The notes below the pieces were generated by a model. The model searched no databases, had not been told where the DNA came from, and saw only the letters and a list, made by a program, of their open reading frames with translations. A DNA stretch of 54,820 nucleotides from an uncultured Coriobacteriaceae bacterium (GTDB lineage Bacteria > Actinomycetota > Coriobacteriia > Coriobacteriales > Eggerthellaceae): assembly GCA_900552585.1 (NCBI GenBank), contig USAB01000003.1:1-54820 (forward strand). The letters are read 5' to 3'. Positions 42,244 through 50,553 of this stretch are shown piece after piece. Numbering within the stretch: the first letter of the stretch is position 1; the number at the start of each line of letters is the position of its first letter. Both the position numbers and the translations under genes were made by a program.

Positions 42244-42576
42244 GTGTTTGGAGTAATCAAATCCAGCACTGATATCTCACGGGTTTTCCAGGAAGGTCGC
42301 CGTTACGGCAGAGGATCTTCTGCAGTGATCGCTTTGAAGCGAGATGAGCAACACGGTCAATCCGGCCGTGTTGCTTTTGTTGCAGGGAAGAAACTCGGGA
42401 ATGCCGTATGGCGCAATCGTGCAAAGCGCCGGATGCGCGCCGCATGCATGGAGCTGGGAGGCCCGTGGGATGGTTACGACGTCGTATTCATTGCCGCGCG
42501 TAACACCACGAAGGATTCGTATAAAAAGCTGATAAGCGGATATGCGAAGACGTTGAAACAATGTGGTTTAAGGTGA
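42244..42576 (+). CDS. rnpA: ribonuclease P protein component
   Basis: A 110-aa basic protein that helps RNase P RNA bind pre-tRNA. The signature GKKLGNAVWRNRAKRRMR (about 48-65) contains the RNR motif. The GTG start lies 6 bases after rpmH with no ribosome-binding site of its own, so translation is probably coupled to rpmH. Confidence 0.95.
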   Translation: MFGVIKSSTDISRVFQEGRRYGRGSSAVIALKRDEQHGQSGRVAFVAGKKLGNAVWRNRAKRRMRAACMELGGPWDGYDVVFIAARNTTKDSYKKLISGYAKTLKQCGLR

Positions 42577-42586
42577 GAAGTGGCCG

Positions 42587-42835
42587 ATGACAGCTGAGAA
42601 GGCTAGTTCGTTTCTCAAACGGGTGCCCATGCAGATTGCCCTGGCACTGATTAAATTCTATCGAATGGCTATCTCTCCGCTTTTTCCCGGCTGCTGCCGC
42701 TTTACGCCAACTTGTTCCGAATACGGAATGATTGCAATCCGTAGGTATGGCTTCCTGAAAGGCTCTTTCCTCACCTGTAAGAGAATTTTGAGATGCCGTC
42801 CCGGCGGTGGTAAAGGGTACGACCCCGTACCGTAG
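42587..42835 (+). CDS. yidD: YidD: membrane protein insertion efficiency factor
   Basis: An 82-aa protein with the family's IKFYRMAISPLFPGCCRFTPTCSEYG and GSFLTCKRILRCRPGGGKGYDPVP. It assists membrane protein insertion with YidC. It starts 10 bases after rnpA and ends shortly before yidC. Confidence 0.96.
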   Translation: MTAEKASSFLKRVPMQIALALIKFYRMAISPLFPGCCRFTPTCSEYGMIAIRRYGFLKGSFLTCKRILRCRPGGGKGYDPVP

Positions 42836-42878
42836 TACTGTCGAAAGGCGCTGCTGATCAGCGCTCCGAAAGGCGATT

Positions 42879-43649
42879 ATGTGGGACGCATTTAAGAATC
42901 TTATTTTCGGTGGCATGGATGTCTTCTATGGCTTCATCGGCGACTGGGGCATGGCTATCGTTGTCATCACGCTCATCTTCCGTCTGTGCCTGTTCCCTTT
43001 GATGCAGAAGCAGATCAAGTCTTCGTATCAGATGCAGAAGATGCAGCCGCTTATGACTGAGATGCAGGAAAAATACGCTGACGATCCTGAGCGCATGCAG
43101 GAGGAAATGACAAAGCTGTATCGTGAGACGAAGTTCAACCCGATTGCCGGTTGCCTGCCTCTGTTCCTGCAAATGCCCATCTTCGTGGCCGTGTTCCAGG
43201 TGCTTCAGGAAATGGGTTGGCGTACCAGCGGCACTAACTACAACTTCTACAACATCATCTCCGACCTGACCATCACTCCGTCTAGCGCATTGGGCATGGG
43301 CGTGATGACGTTTCTTCCGTACATCATCATCCTGCTGCTGTTCGCCGCACTGACGTTTTTGCCAATGGCTATTCAGCAGTGGAATTCCACCGGCCCCCAG
43401 CGCAATCAGACCATGATCATGGCGGGCGTCATGACCATCATGATGCTGTTCATTGGCTGGAGCTCTCCCGCCGGCGTTCTCCTGTTCTGGGCCACCTCTT
43501 CCCTCTTCGGCGTTCTGCAGCAGCAGTTCACGCAGAAGGTCTTGATGAAGGAGGACGAGGAAAAGGAAGAGGAGCTTCTTCCGGTGGAGCCCGTTAAGGT
43601 TGAGTACGAGCGTCGCGAGAAGAAAAAGCGCCCCACGAAGAAGCGCTAA
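42879..43649 (+). CDS. yidC: YidC/Oxa1-family membrane protein insertase
   Basis: A 256-aa insertase of the short Gram-positive type. Helices lie at about 12-35, 90-110, 140-165, 178-195 and 200-215. The cytoplasmic hairpin MQKQIKSSYQMQKMQPLMTEMQEKY and the conserved NPIAGCLPLFLQMPIF segment are clear. The C-terminal tail is basic (KKKRPTKKR), typical for ribosome contact. No lipobox is seen at the N-terminus, unlike SpoIIIJ of Bacillus. Confidence 0.95.
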   Translation: MWDAFKNLIFGGMDVFYGFIGDWGMAIVVITLIFRLCLFPLMQKQIKSSYQMQKMQPLMTEMQEKYADDPERMQEEMTKLYRETKFNPIAGCLPLFLQMPIFVAVFQVLQEMGWRTSGTNYNFYNIISDLTITPSSALGMGVMTFLPYIIILLLFAALTFLPMAIQQWNSTGPQRNQTMIMAGVMTIMMLFIGWSSPAGVLLFWATSSLFGVLQQQFTQKVLMKEDEEKEEELLPVEPVKVEYERREKKKRPTKKR

Positions 43650-43687
43650 CCGTTTGATTCGATACCCTTCGAAGGAAGGATAGGCAT

Positions 43688-44251
43688 ATGGCTGAAGATA
43701 ACGAAAACATGCCAGAGGAAGAGATTGTCGAGACCGTTGAAGAGACCGTCGTGGTCGAGGAGGACGCTTCCGACGGCGGCGTCTCAGAGGAAGAACTCGA
43801 CGCCATTGCAGATACGGCTATCTCCTATTTGGAGAGCATCCTGCCTTATATGAATGTCGGCGATGTGGTTATCAACGAATACGAAGGCGACGAAGGCGAG
43901 CTTATCCTTGATTTGACGGGTGACGATCTGGCGATTCTTATCGGTCGCCATGGCAAGACGCTTGATGCCCTGCAGTTCCTGGTTTCTTCCGCTACTTCGC
44001 GTCAGATGGGTTTTCGTTATCCCGTTGTCGTGGATGTGGAAGGCTATAAGGGACGCCAGCGTGAGAAGCTGGAGAACATTGCGGCGAATGCTGCTGACCG
44101 TGCCGATGCGCAAGGCCGCAGCGTCAAGTTGCGTCCTATGACGCCGTACGAGCGGCGCATTATTCACATGGCACTGGCTAACGATCCGCGGGTTACTACG
44201 GCTTCCGAGGGCGAAGGATCCGCACGGCGAGTTGTGGTTATTCCTCAGTAG
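43688..44251 (+). CDS. jag: Jag/KhpB-type RNA-binding protein (KH and R3H)
   Basis: A 187-aa protein. An acidic N-terminal part (1 to about 40) is followed by a KH domain with LIGRHGKTLDALQFLVS (about 77-95) and an R3H domain containing RPMTPYERRIIHMALANDPRVTTASEGEG. The long Jag N-terminal domain is absent. It binds RNA and in other Gram-positives influences cell division and elongation. It is the last gene before a strong terminator. Confidence 0.92.
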   Translation: MAEDNENMPEEEIVETVEETVVVEEDASDGGVSEEELDAIADTAISYLESILPYMNVGDVVINEYEGDEGELILDLTGDDLAILIGRHGKTLDALQFLVSSATSRQMGFRYPVVVDVEGYKGRQREKLENIAANAADRADAQGRSVKLRPMTPYERRIIHMALANDPRVTTASEGEGSARRVVVIPQ

Positions 44252-44276
44252 TCCTTCACTTCATATTTGATTATGC

Positions 44277-44299
44277 AGGCCACCTTCGGGTGGCCTTTT
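44277..44299 (+). terminator. terminator after jag
   Basis: A perfect 8-bp stem AGGCCACC/GGTGGCCT with TTCG tetraloop, then TTTT. It ends the rpmH-jag transcript. Confidence 0.92.
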
Positions 44300-44363
44300 C
44301 GTTATCTGGTACTTTTGTTTTGCACGGTAGAATAGGTACCGTAGTTTAACAGGAGGAGTTGGC

Positions 44364-45050
44364 ATGCAGAGCCCTATTTCTTTGAGCGACAAGCAAGCGC
44401 GACTGATTCAACAACACTTGGATTTGGTACTGAAAGCAAATGAGTTAGTGAATCTTACGCGCATTCAAGATAAAGAAGAAGCCGAGCTTCTGCATGTAGA
44501 GGATTCCCTTCAGGGTATTCCCGAATGCCTTGAGGCTCCTGCAGGTCGCTATGCCGATCTTGGCAGTGGTGGAGGGTTTCCCGGATTCGCAGTGGCCGTT
44601 GTTACTGGTCGTGACACGCTGCTCGTTGAGTCCGTTAAGAAAAAGACGGAGCTTCTTGCCTTGTTTGCCGACGAGTTGGGCCTTGCCGATGCTATCCAGG
44701 TATATGGCCACCGCGCTGAAGAATTGGCTTTGGAGGCACCGGAAAGCTTCGCACTCATAACAGCCCGTGCCCTCACTGCACTGCCGTCTCTTATTGAATT
44801 GGCTTCGCCGCTTCTTATTCCGGGCGGTCGCCTTGTTGCATACAAGGCAGACAATGTTGATGACGAGCTGGATTGGGCTGTCTCCATTCAAGAAAAGTTG
44901 GGTATGAAGATGATTTCAAATCGGAAGCTCATGCTTTCAGATGGGGAAACACCTCGTCGCATCATTGTATTCGAGAAAGTGTCGGACCCTCAGGTGAAGC
45001 TTCCGCGCCGTCCCGGCATGGCTCAAAAGCGGCCGTATAAAGCAAAATGA
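44364..45050 (+). CDS. rsmG: RsmG: 16S rRNA m7G527 methyltransferase
   Basis: A 228-aa SAM-dependent methyltransferase (GidB). Motifs: LVNLTRIQDKEEAELLHVEDSL, the SAM loop DLGSGGGFPGFAVAV (about 66-80), ESVKKKTELLALFADELGL and ALITARALTALPSLIELASPLL. The C-terminus is a basic tail (KRPYKAK). AGGAGG supports the start. The stop codon abuts a perfect parS site. Confidence 0.95.
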   Translation: MQSPISLSDKQARLIQQHLDLVLKANELVNLTRIQDKEEAELLHVEDSLQGIPECLEAPAGRYADLGSGGGFPGFAVAVVTGRDTLLVESVKKKTELLALFADELGLADAIQVYGHRAEELALEAPESFALITARALTALPSLIELASPLLIPGGRLVAYKADNVDDELDWAVSIQEKLGMKMISNRKLMLSDGETPRRIIVFEKVSDPQVKLPRRPGMAQKRPYKAK

Positions 45051-45066
45051 TGTTTCACGTGAAACA
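45051..45066. promoter_or_regulatory. parS: parS site (perfect)
   Basis: TGTTTCACGTGAAACA is identical to the bacterial ParB-binding consensus. It lies directly after rsmG and upstream of parAB, its usual place near the origin. Confidence 0.97.
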
Positions 45067-45140
45067 TGTGATAGTTCTTCAGGTGTCCCGTTTCGGGTAC
45101 GCGATGTGTCGAACTTGAATGTGATATTAGCTACGCGGAA

Positions 45141-45156
45141 TGTTTCATGTTAAACA
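45141..45156. promoter_or_regulatory. degenerate parS-like site
   Basis: TGTTTCATGTTAAACA differs from consensus at two positions and lies 90 bases from the perfect site, centre to centre. It could be a weak ParB site or a decayed copy. It lies in the 210-base gap between rsmG and parA. Confidence 0.45.
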
Positions 45157-45227
45157 CGCCAGAATAACGTAGCAGTGAAATATGACCGCATGCCTTCGGC
45201 ATACATAGATGATGCAATCCAAGTTGC

Positions 45228-45233
45228 TATAAT
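45228..45233 (+). promoter_or_regulatory. -10 element of parA
   Basis: TATAAT lies 28 bases before the parA start. No good -35 is seen. A small hairpin, ATGCC-TTC-GGCAT (about 45190), lies just upstream. Confidence 0.5.
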
Positions 45234-45260
45234 CCTCGATACCGAGTGAAAGGAGTCCGC

Positions 45261-46352
45261 GTGGGTTTTTTCGATGGTCTAAGACGAAATAAAAAAGCAG
45301 CAGAGACTATCAAACAGAATTCAGAGCCGGAACAGCAAGAAGCAACTCCTCAGAGCGAAGATCAGGTAGATGTTGAATCCACCGATGCTGGGGTAAAGAT
45401 ACCTGTACCGGATACTCCTTTTTCTGAAGAAGCTGCACAGGATATGAGCGAGTTCTCTTCGCATACTGAATCCATCGCAGAAGCGGTTGAACAACCGGTA
45501 TCGCAAGCCTCTGACACTGATGAGGTGAACCTGCGCATCATCAAACCGTATTCTGAGAAGAATCCGGTGACGCATGTTGTCGGTACGACGAAGATTATCT
45601 CTATCATCAATCAGAAAGGCGGCGTTGGGAAATCGACGACCGCTTTGAATCTTTCGTTCATTCTCGGATCCATGGGGAAGCAGGTCCTGCTTGTGGACCT
45701 TGATCCGCAGGGTAATGCAACGAGTGGCCTTGGCATTGAAAAGCGAGATCTGCACTATTGCATATATGATGTCTTGCTGAATGATTTGCCGGTAAAGGAG
45801 GCTATCCTTCCGGATATTGCCGAAGGCCTTGATCTTCTTCCGGCAACAATCAATCTTGCCGGCGCTGAAGTAGAGCTTGTTTCTGCGATTGCTCGCGAGA
45901 ACCGATTGAAGGACGCGCTTGGGCAACTCCGCGGTAACTACGACTATATATTTGTCGATTGTCCGCCGTCCCTTGGCCTTCTTACCGTCAACGGTCTCGT
46001 TGCTGCAGACTCGCTCCTCATCCCCATTCAAAGCGAGTTCTATGCGCTTGAGGGTGTGACAAAACTCCTCGATTCAATGAAACTTGTCAAATCGCGTCTG
46101 AATCCGAGCCTTGACGTGTTTGGTGTGCTTATCACCATGTACGACGGACGCACGACGCTTTCAAAACAAGTTGCGCGCGAAGTACGCAATTATTTCGGCA
46201 AGGCTGTTTTCAAAACGCAGATACCGCGTACGGTAAAGCTTTCGGAAGCACCGAGCTACGGTATGTCCATTCAAGAATATGATCCTTCTGGCAAGGGAGC
46301 TCAGGCGTATCGCGCATTGGCGGAGGAAGTGATTGCTCGTGGCAAAGAATAG
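45261..46352 (+). CDS. parA: ParA/Soj: chromosome-partitioning ATPase with N-terminal extension
   Basis: A 363-aa protein. Residues about 110-363 are a deviant-Walker ParA ATPase: NQKGGVGKSTTALNLS, DLDPQGNATSGLG, VDCPPSLGLLTVN and IQSEFYALEGVTKLL. The first 100 residues are acidic and disordered except for a basic start, FFDGLRRNKKAA, and are not usual in Soj-type ParA (about 255 aa). The GTG start is chosen because AGGAG lies 5 bases upstream. ParA forms a DNA-bound gradient that moves ParB-parS complexes. parB overlaps its end. Confidence 0.93.
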   Translation: MGFFDGLRRNKKAAETIKQNSEPEQQEATPQSEDQVDVESTDAGVKIPVPDTPFSEEAAQDMSEFSSHTESIAEAVEQPVSQASDTDEVNLRIIKPYSEKNPVTHVVGTTKIISIINQKGGVGKSTTALNLSFILGSMGKQVLLVDLDPQGNATSGLGIEKRDLHYCIYDVLLNDLPVKEAILPDIAEGLDLLPATINLAGAEVELVSAIARENRLKDALGQLRGNYDYIFVDCPPSLGLLTVNGLVAADSLLIPIQSEFYALEGVTKLLDSMKLVKSRLNPSLDVFGVLITMYDGRTTLSKQVAREVRNYFGKAVFKTQIPRTVKLSEAPSYGMSIQEYDPSGKGAQAYRALAEEVIARGKE

Positions 46353-47514
46353 AGGAGGACTGGGTCGCGGTCTTGGCGCTCTTTTGGGAGAGACGGCGCC
46401 GCATTCTGTTCAAACGCCGTCATATTCGAATCAGACTCGCCGTAAAGATTCTGAGCCAGAAGACGTTGGGCAAGCAACTTCCTTGCAGCATGAGGACGCT
46501 GCTCAACCGATGCCCGAAAGAAGTCGTGCAGAGGAGATTCTTGAAAAGCAGAAAAGCGCTGCGAAAAATCGGGCCGCTGAGAGCGCTTCTAAGGGCCAAT
46601 CAACCGCTCAATTGAATAAGAACGCGTCGGTTGAAGGGAAGTCTAGCGAGAAGGCAGCTCAATCCATTGAAGAAAAAGCGGCCGTTGATGAGGTCGAGTT
46701 GGAAGACCATATCGTCATCAAGGAAGTGAAGAAGCACAATCTGCTGAAAGCTCCCATTGATAAGGTGCAGCCGAACCCCGATCAACCGCGCTCGCATTTC
46801 GATAAAGAAGAACTGGAAGAGCTGGCCGACTCTATCTCCCGTAATGGGCTGTTGCAGCCTATCCTTGTTCGCCAGAAAGGCGATAGCTACCAGATTATTG
46901 CCGGCGAGCGTCGTTGGCAGGCAAGTCGTCTTGCTGGGCTTACCGAAGTGCCGATCAATATTCTTGAAGCAGATGACGATAAGGTCATCGAGCTTGCCAT
47001 GATCGAGAATATTCAGCGTTCAGACCTGAATCCCATTGAAGAGGCGTACGGATATCGCCGCTTGATGGAGCGCAGGGGTTTGACTCAGTCTCAGCTTGCT
47101 CAATTGGTTTCTAAGGGACGTTCGACTATTGCGAATTCCCTGCGTTTGCTGGATTTGCCGGAAGACGCCCAGCAATTGCTGTTTGAGGAGAAGATTACTG
47201 CAGGCCACGCCCGCGCCATTCTGTCCATCCCCACCATTGAGGGTCGTCAGAAGCTCACGGAGAAGATGCTTGATGGGAAGATGACCGTCCGTGAAGCTGA
47301 AAATATGGCTCGTTTGATTTCCGGTCGTGAAGAGAAAACTGCAACACCACGTCCGAAAGTGCCACAGGAATATAAGGCTGTTGCAAAGAATCTCAGCAAG
47401 GCATTGGATACAAAGGTCCGTGTGAAAGTTGCGAAAGGCAAGAACAAGCTCGAGATCGAATTCACTGATCAAGATCAGCTTGAGCGAATCATGAGTCGCA
47501 TCAATGCCGACTAG
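46339..47514 (+). CDS. parB: ParB/Spo0J: centromere-binding CTPase
   Basis: About 391 aa. The ParA-contacting start GGLGRGLGALLGE is followed by about 130 residues of charged, low-complexity linker. The ParB/Srx domain has NPDQPRSHFDKEELEELADSI, GLLQPILVR and the CTP-binding GERRWQASRLAGL, followed by ENIQRSDLNPIEEAYGYRRL. The HTH contains TQSQLAQLVSKGRSTIANSLRLL. GTG 46339 is preferred, since ParB proteins begin close to the LGRGL motif; TTG 46333 has the better-spaced GGAGG. It overlaps parA by 14 bases and rlmN (convergent) by 14 bases. Confidence 0.95.
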   Translation: MAKNRGGLGRGLGALLGETAPHSVQTPSYSNQTRRKDSEPEDVGQATSLQHEDAAQPMPERSRAEEILEKQKSAAKNRAAESASKGQSTAQLNKNASVEGKSSEKAAQSIEEKAAVDEVELEDHIVIKEVKKHNLLKAPIDKVQPNPDQPRSHFDKEELEELADSISRNGLLQPILVRQKGDSYQIIAGERRWQASRLAGLTEVPINILEADDDKVIELAMIENIQRSDLNPIEEAYGYRRLMERRGLTQSQLAQLVSKGRSTIANSLRLLDLPEDAQQLLFEEKITAGHARAILSIPTIEGRQKLTEKMLDGKMTVREAENMARLISGREEKTATPRPKVPQEYKAVAKNLSKALDTKVRVKVAKGKNKLEIEFTDQDQLERIMSRINAD

Positions 47515-48568
47515 CTTGCTGCTTTCCTCTCTTATTGATTAATTGTCCGCACGCACCATCGATATCGGAGCCCCGTGAGTCTCTCACGGTGGCTTCGATG
47601 TGTTTTTGCGCCAATGCGGATAAGAAACGGTTGATGCGTTTTTCAGAAGATGGCTTGAACGGTGAATCGTCTATCTCGTTGATGCGGAGCATGTTCACAT
47701 GCGCCGAGATGCCGTTGCAGAATGATATCAAGGCCTCCAAGCACTCCTCGGTATCAGTGATGCCTCTGATCATGAGGTACTCGAACGATACGCGTCGGCC
47801 GCTTGATTCCTGATAGCGCTGCAAGCTGGTGTGAAGTTGTTGCAACGGCATAGACGTGCATCGCGGCATCAATGCATCGCGCGATTTCTGAATGGCACAG
47901 TGCAGAGAGACAGCCAACGTGAACTGCTCGGGTTCTTTGCCGAATCGTTCGATGCCGTCCAGAATGCCGCACGTTGAAACGCTGATATGGCGCGCGCCGA
48001 TATTCAAGCAATTCGGATTATTCAAGATATGGAGTGCGCCGATAACGTTGTCGTAGTTCAGGAATGGCTCGCCCTGTCCCATGGCAACAGCATTGCTGAC
48101 ACGCATCCCCAGATCTTTTTCGCAAATCAGCAACTGCCACGCTATTTCACCCGGAAGCAGATTGCGTTTCAGACCCTCTTTACCCGTAGCGCAGAAGGCA
48201 CATGCCATGGGGCAGCCTACTTGTGTTGAGAAGCAAACGGTGAGCCTGCGGGCTTTCCCTGTTGCGTTTGTGTCGCGCGAGGGAATCCCCACCGTTTCAA
48301 CCAAGGCTCCATCAGCCATCTGCAACAGATATTTGCGCGTGCCGTCTTTCGAAAGCTGTTTATCTACCACTTGAGGAACAACAAGTGGTGCAACATCTTT
48401 CAGCGTACTGCGCATGGCCTTCGGCAGATTCGTCATATCGTCGTAGGATTCTGCGCCACGCTGATACAACCACTGCAACAGCTGCTTCGTTCGATATTTC
48501 GGCTGCCCTATCTGTTCCACAAGAGTGGGCAGCGTTTCGGGGGAATATGCAAGTATTGATGTCTCCAT
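47501..48568 (-). CDS. rlmN: RlmN: 23S rRNA A2503 / tRNA A37 C2-methyltransferase
   Basis: About 355 aa. The radical SAM enzyme carries CxxxCxxC as CPMACAFCATG, preceded by SRDTNATGKARRLTVCFSTQVG. It has MGQGEPFLNYDNV and the resolving-cysteine region near the C-terminus, GSDIDGACGQL. The ATG at METSILAY lies 6 bases after a consensus TATAAT, so the transcript should start at the ATG itself, without a leader. The gene is convergent with parB (14-base overlap). Confidence 0.95.
   Translation of the reverse strand: METSILAYSPETLPTLVEQIGQPKYRTKQLLQWLYQRGAESYDDMTNLPKAMRSTLKDVAPLVVPQVVDKQLSKDGTRKYLLQMADGALVETVGIPSRDTNATGKARRLTVCFSTQVGCPMACAFCATGKEGLKRNLLPGEIAWQLLICEKDLGMRVSNAVAMGQGEPFLNYDNVIGALHILNNPNCLNIGARHISVSTCGILDGIERFGKEPEQFTLAVSLHCAIQKSRDALMPRCTSMPLQQLHTSLQRYQESSGRRVSFEYLMIRGITDTEECLEALISFCNGISAHVNMLRINEIDDSPFKPSSEKRINRFLSALAQKHIEATVRDSRGSDIDGACGQLINKRGKQQASRH
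47568..47607 (+). terminator. candidate parAB terminator inside the rlmN 3' coding region
   Basis: A hairpin with core CCGTGAG-TCT-CTCACGG, extended by GAGCC/GGCTT around a one-base bulge, is followed within a few bases by TTTTT (47603-47607). It lies about 55 bases after the parB stop, within the convergent rlmN gene. Confidence 0.55.
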
Positions 48569-48574
48569 GCGGCC

Positions 48575-48580
48575 ATTATA
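48575..48580 (-). promoter_or_regulatory. -10 element giving a leaderless rlmN transcript
   Basis: A minus-strand TATAAT ends 6 bases before the rlmN ATG. The expected transcription start coincides with the A of ATG. No ribosome-binding site and no good -35 are seen. Confidence 0.6.
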
Positions 48581-48755
48581 CGAGATGCGCACTGTCTGCT
48601 TGGCGAAGATTGCAGTCTGCTTCGTGCAATGAGCTCATTGTAAAAGTCTCCGAAACACTACCGTCGTGCAAGAACGGCAGAGAATGCGTTTGCTATACTC
48701 GGTGCGATATTGGCTGGGTGAAGCCGAATCATACCAACAATGAAAAGGGGCCTTC

Positions 48756-49724
48756 ATGGGTACTGCAATTGACCCGAAGAATATCAACGTTGCCCTGCTT
48801 GCCGGCGGTGCAAGCGGTGAGAGGGATATTTCTATCGCTTCCGGACAGGGCGCACGCGAGGCGCTTGAGGAAGCCGGTTTCAATGTGATGACGTTCGATC
48901 CTGTCATTCGCAGCGATCTTCGTTCTCTGATGGATGGCAATTTCGATGTCGCGTTCCTGTGCCTGCACGGTAAGTACGGCGAAGACGGAACCATCCAGGG
49001 TATGCTGGAGGTGCTGGGTATTCCCTACACGGGATCCGGCGTATGGTCCAGCGCGCTCGCAATCGATAAGATCCGCGCGAAGGTGTTCTATCGACATTAC
49101 GGCATTCCCACGCCCGATTCCATCACCATGTACGACAAACCGACTATGTCTGGCGCGGAAGTTATCGAAAAGGTCGGTTCTCCTTGCGTTGTGAAACCAG
49201 CGAACGAAGGCAGCGCTTTGGGCGTTCATATTGTGAAGACGCCCGAAGAGGTGGAAGAGGCGCTGAAGGAGTCGTTCCAACATGACCGCGAGGTCCTGAT
49301 CGAGACCTATATCAAGGGAACCGAGCTGACGGTTTCCGTCCTGGGCAATGACGACCCCGTTGCCCTGCCCGTTATCAAGATCGTTCCGCAAGCGGAGTTT
49401 TACGACTTCCAGAGCAAGTACGCTCCCGGCGGTTCGCAGCACATCTGCCCTGCACCATTGTCTCCCGAAGAAACGGAGCGTGTTCAGAAGACGGCTCTTG
49501 CCGCTCATAAGGCGCTGGGCTGCCGCGGTGTTTCCCGTACGGATATCATCATGGATGAGCAGGGTAAATGCTGGACGTTGGAGACGAATACCGTGCCCGG
49601 CATGACGAGCACGTCGCTGTTCCCCGACGCGGGCCGGGCAGCGGGTTACAGCTTCCCCGAGTTGTGCACGAAGCTCATCGAGCTGGCGCTGGAGGATGCG
49701 AAGAAACGAGGCATTCGCGAATAG
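48756..49724 (+). CDS. ddl: Ddl: D-alanine-D-alanine ligase
   Basis: A 322-aa ATP-grasp enzyme that makes D-Ala-D-Ala for peptidoglycan. Motifs: ALLAGGASGERDIS, the FLCLHGKYGEDGTIQGMLEVLGIPYTGSGV block, VVKPANEGSALGV, VLIETYIKGTELTVSVLG and the C-terminal RTDIIMDEQGKCWTLETNTVPGMTSTSL with metal-binding Glu and Asn. The stretch ESKYAPGGSQHICPA-like (QSKYAPGGSQHICPA) is the omega-loop region. AAAGGGG supports the start. Full length, monocistronic. Confidence 0.95.
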   Translation: MGTAIDPKNINVALLAGGASGERDISIASGQGAREALEEAGFNVMTFDPVIRSDLRSLMDGNFDVAFLCLHGKYGEDGTIQGMLEVLGIPYTGSGVWSSALAIDKIRAKVFYRHYGIPTPDSITMYDKPTMSGAEVIEKVGSPCVVKPANEGSALGVHIVKTPEEVEEALKESFQHDREVLIETYIKGTELTVSVLGNDDPVALPVIKIVPQAEFYDFQSKYAPGGSQHICPAPLSPEETERVQKTALAAHKALGCRGVSRTDIIMDEQGKCWTLETNTVPGMTSTSLFPDAGRAAGYSFPELCTKLIELALEDAKKRGIRE

Positions 49725-49756
49725 CCGCCTTGCTATAAGCATCATCGTATTGAATA

Positions 49757-49783
49757 AGCGGCCGACAGGTGTCGGTCGCTTTT
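49757..49783 (+). terminator. terminator after ddl
   Basis: A 10-bp stem AGCGGCCGAC/GTCGGTCGCT (one G-T pair) with an AGGT loop, followed by TTT. Confidence 0.85.
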
Positions 49784-49839
49784 CGTATATCCCCCTGTTG
49801 CGTTGTGCAAAGAAGGCGGTTTCCTGTGTTTTCTCTTTG

Positions 49840-50484
49840 CTAGAAAACGCCGCAGGAATGAAGACCGAACAGGATGGCGGCAACTGCTGCGAGCAGGAAC
49901 ACCCAGCTTCCTATGTAGCATCCGACGTTTCCCTTGCGCGCCTGTTCGATAAGGTGATCGTTTGCCGTGCGATGATCCTTCACTACCGCTGTGCCCTTCT
50001 CCATTTCGGGCATCTTCACGCGATTCTTTGGGAACCAGGATCCCTTCGTCTCGATGATTTGGTTGAAGGCGTCCTTTCCGAAATCGATTTTCGGGCGTAC
50101 GCCATTGCCCATGGAATCTGCAAGAGCCTTCAAGAAAACGCTCATTTCATCTTCGTAGCGCGGGTCGTAGGCGATAAGCGCCACCTCACCCCAATAGAAT
50201 CCTGGTTCGGGATTCTGCGTATACGCAACGAAACTCAAGAATGCAACGGTCGTCCATCCGCGCGCGATTGCCAAACGCGCTTCGTAGGCGCCCGCTCCGT
50301 CGAGAAAACCAATGCAATCATCGAAACGATTGACAAGCCAGGCTTTCGTCCCCTCGTCCTCTTCCATGAATTCAACGCGGTAACGATCGCCGACAAGGTT
50401 ATTTGTGCTGAGCAAATCGGCCGCTTTACGCTTGTCTTCCGTCTCAAAGCGAAAATATTGCCCAAAATACGGGGTCTCTGCCAT
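49840..50484 (-). CDS. unknown tail-anchored protein, 214 aa
   Basis: No family is recognised. It begins MAETPYFGQYFRFET. The soluble part (about 1-185) has a mixed alpha/beta look with WYGEVALIAYDPRYEDEM-like sequence near the middle (FYWGEVALIAYDPRYEDE). One hydrophobic helix (about 190-208) ends the chain. AAGGAG at 7 bases supports the start. It stands alone between ddl and the dinG-like gene on the opposite strand. Its layout resembles that of the unknown protein at 34974-35453, but no sequence similarity is evident by eye. Confidence 0.7.
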   Translation of the reverse strand: MAETPYFGQYFRFETEDKRKAADLLSTNNLVGDRYRVEFMEEDEGTKAWLVNRFDDCIGFLDGAGAYEARLAIARGWTTVAFLSFVAYTQNPEPGFYWGEVALIAYDPRYEDEMSVFLKALADSMGNGVRPKIDFGKDAFNQIIETKGSWFPKNRVKMPEMEKGTAVVKDHRTANDHLIEQARKGNVGCYIGSWVFLLAAVAAILFGLHSCGVF

Positions 50485-50553
50485 GATGTGCTCCTTGCGT
50501 TTCGATCGACGTTCTGTACTCGACGTGTTCAGGATTCATGATAGGGTGAAACC

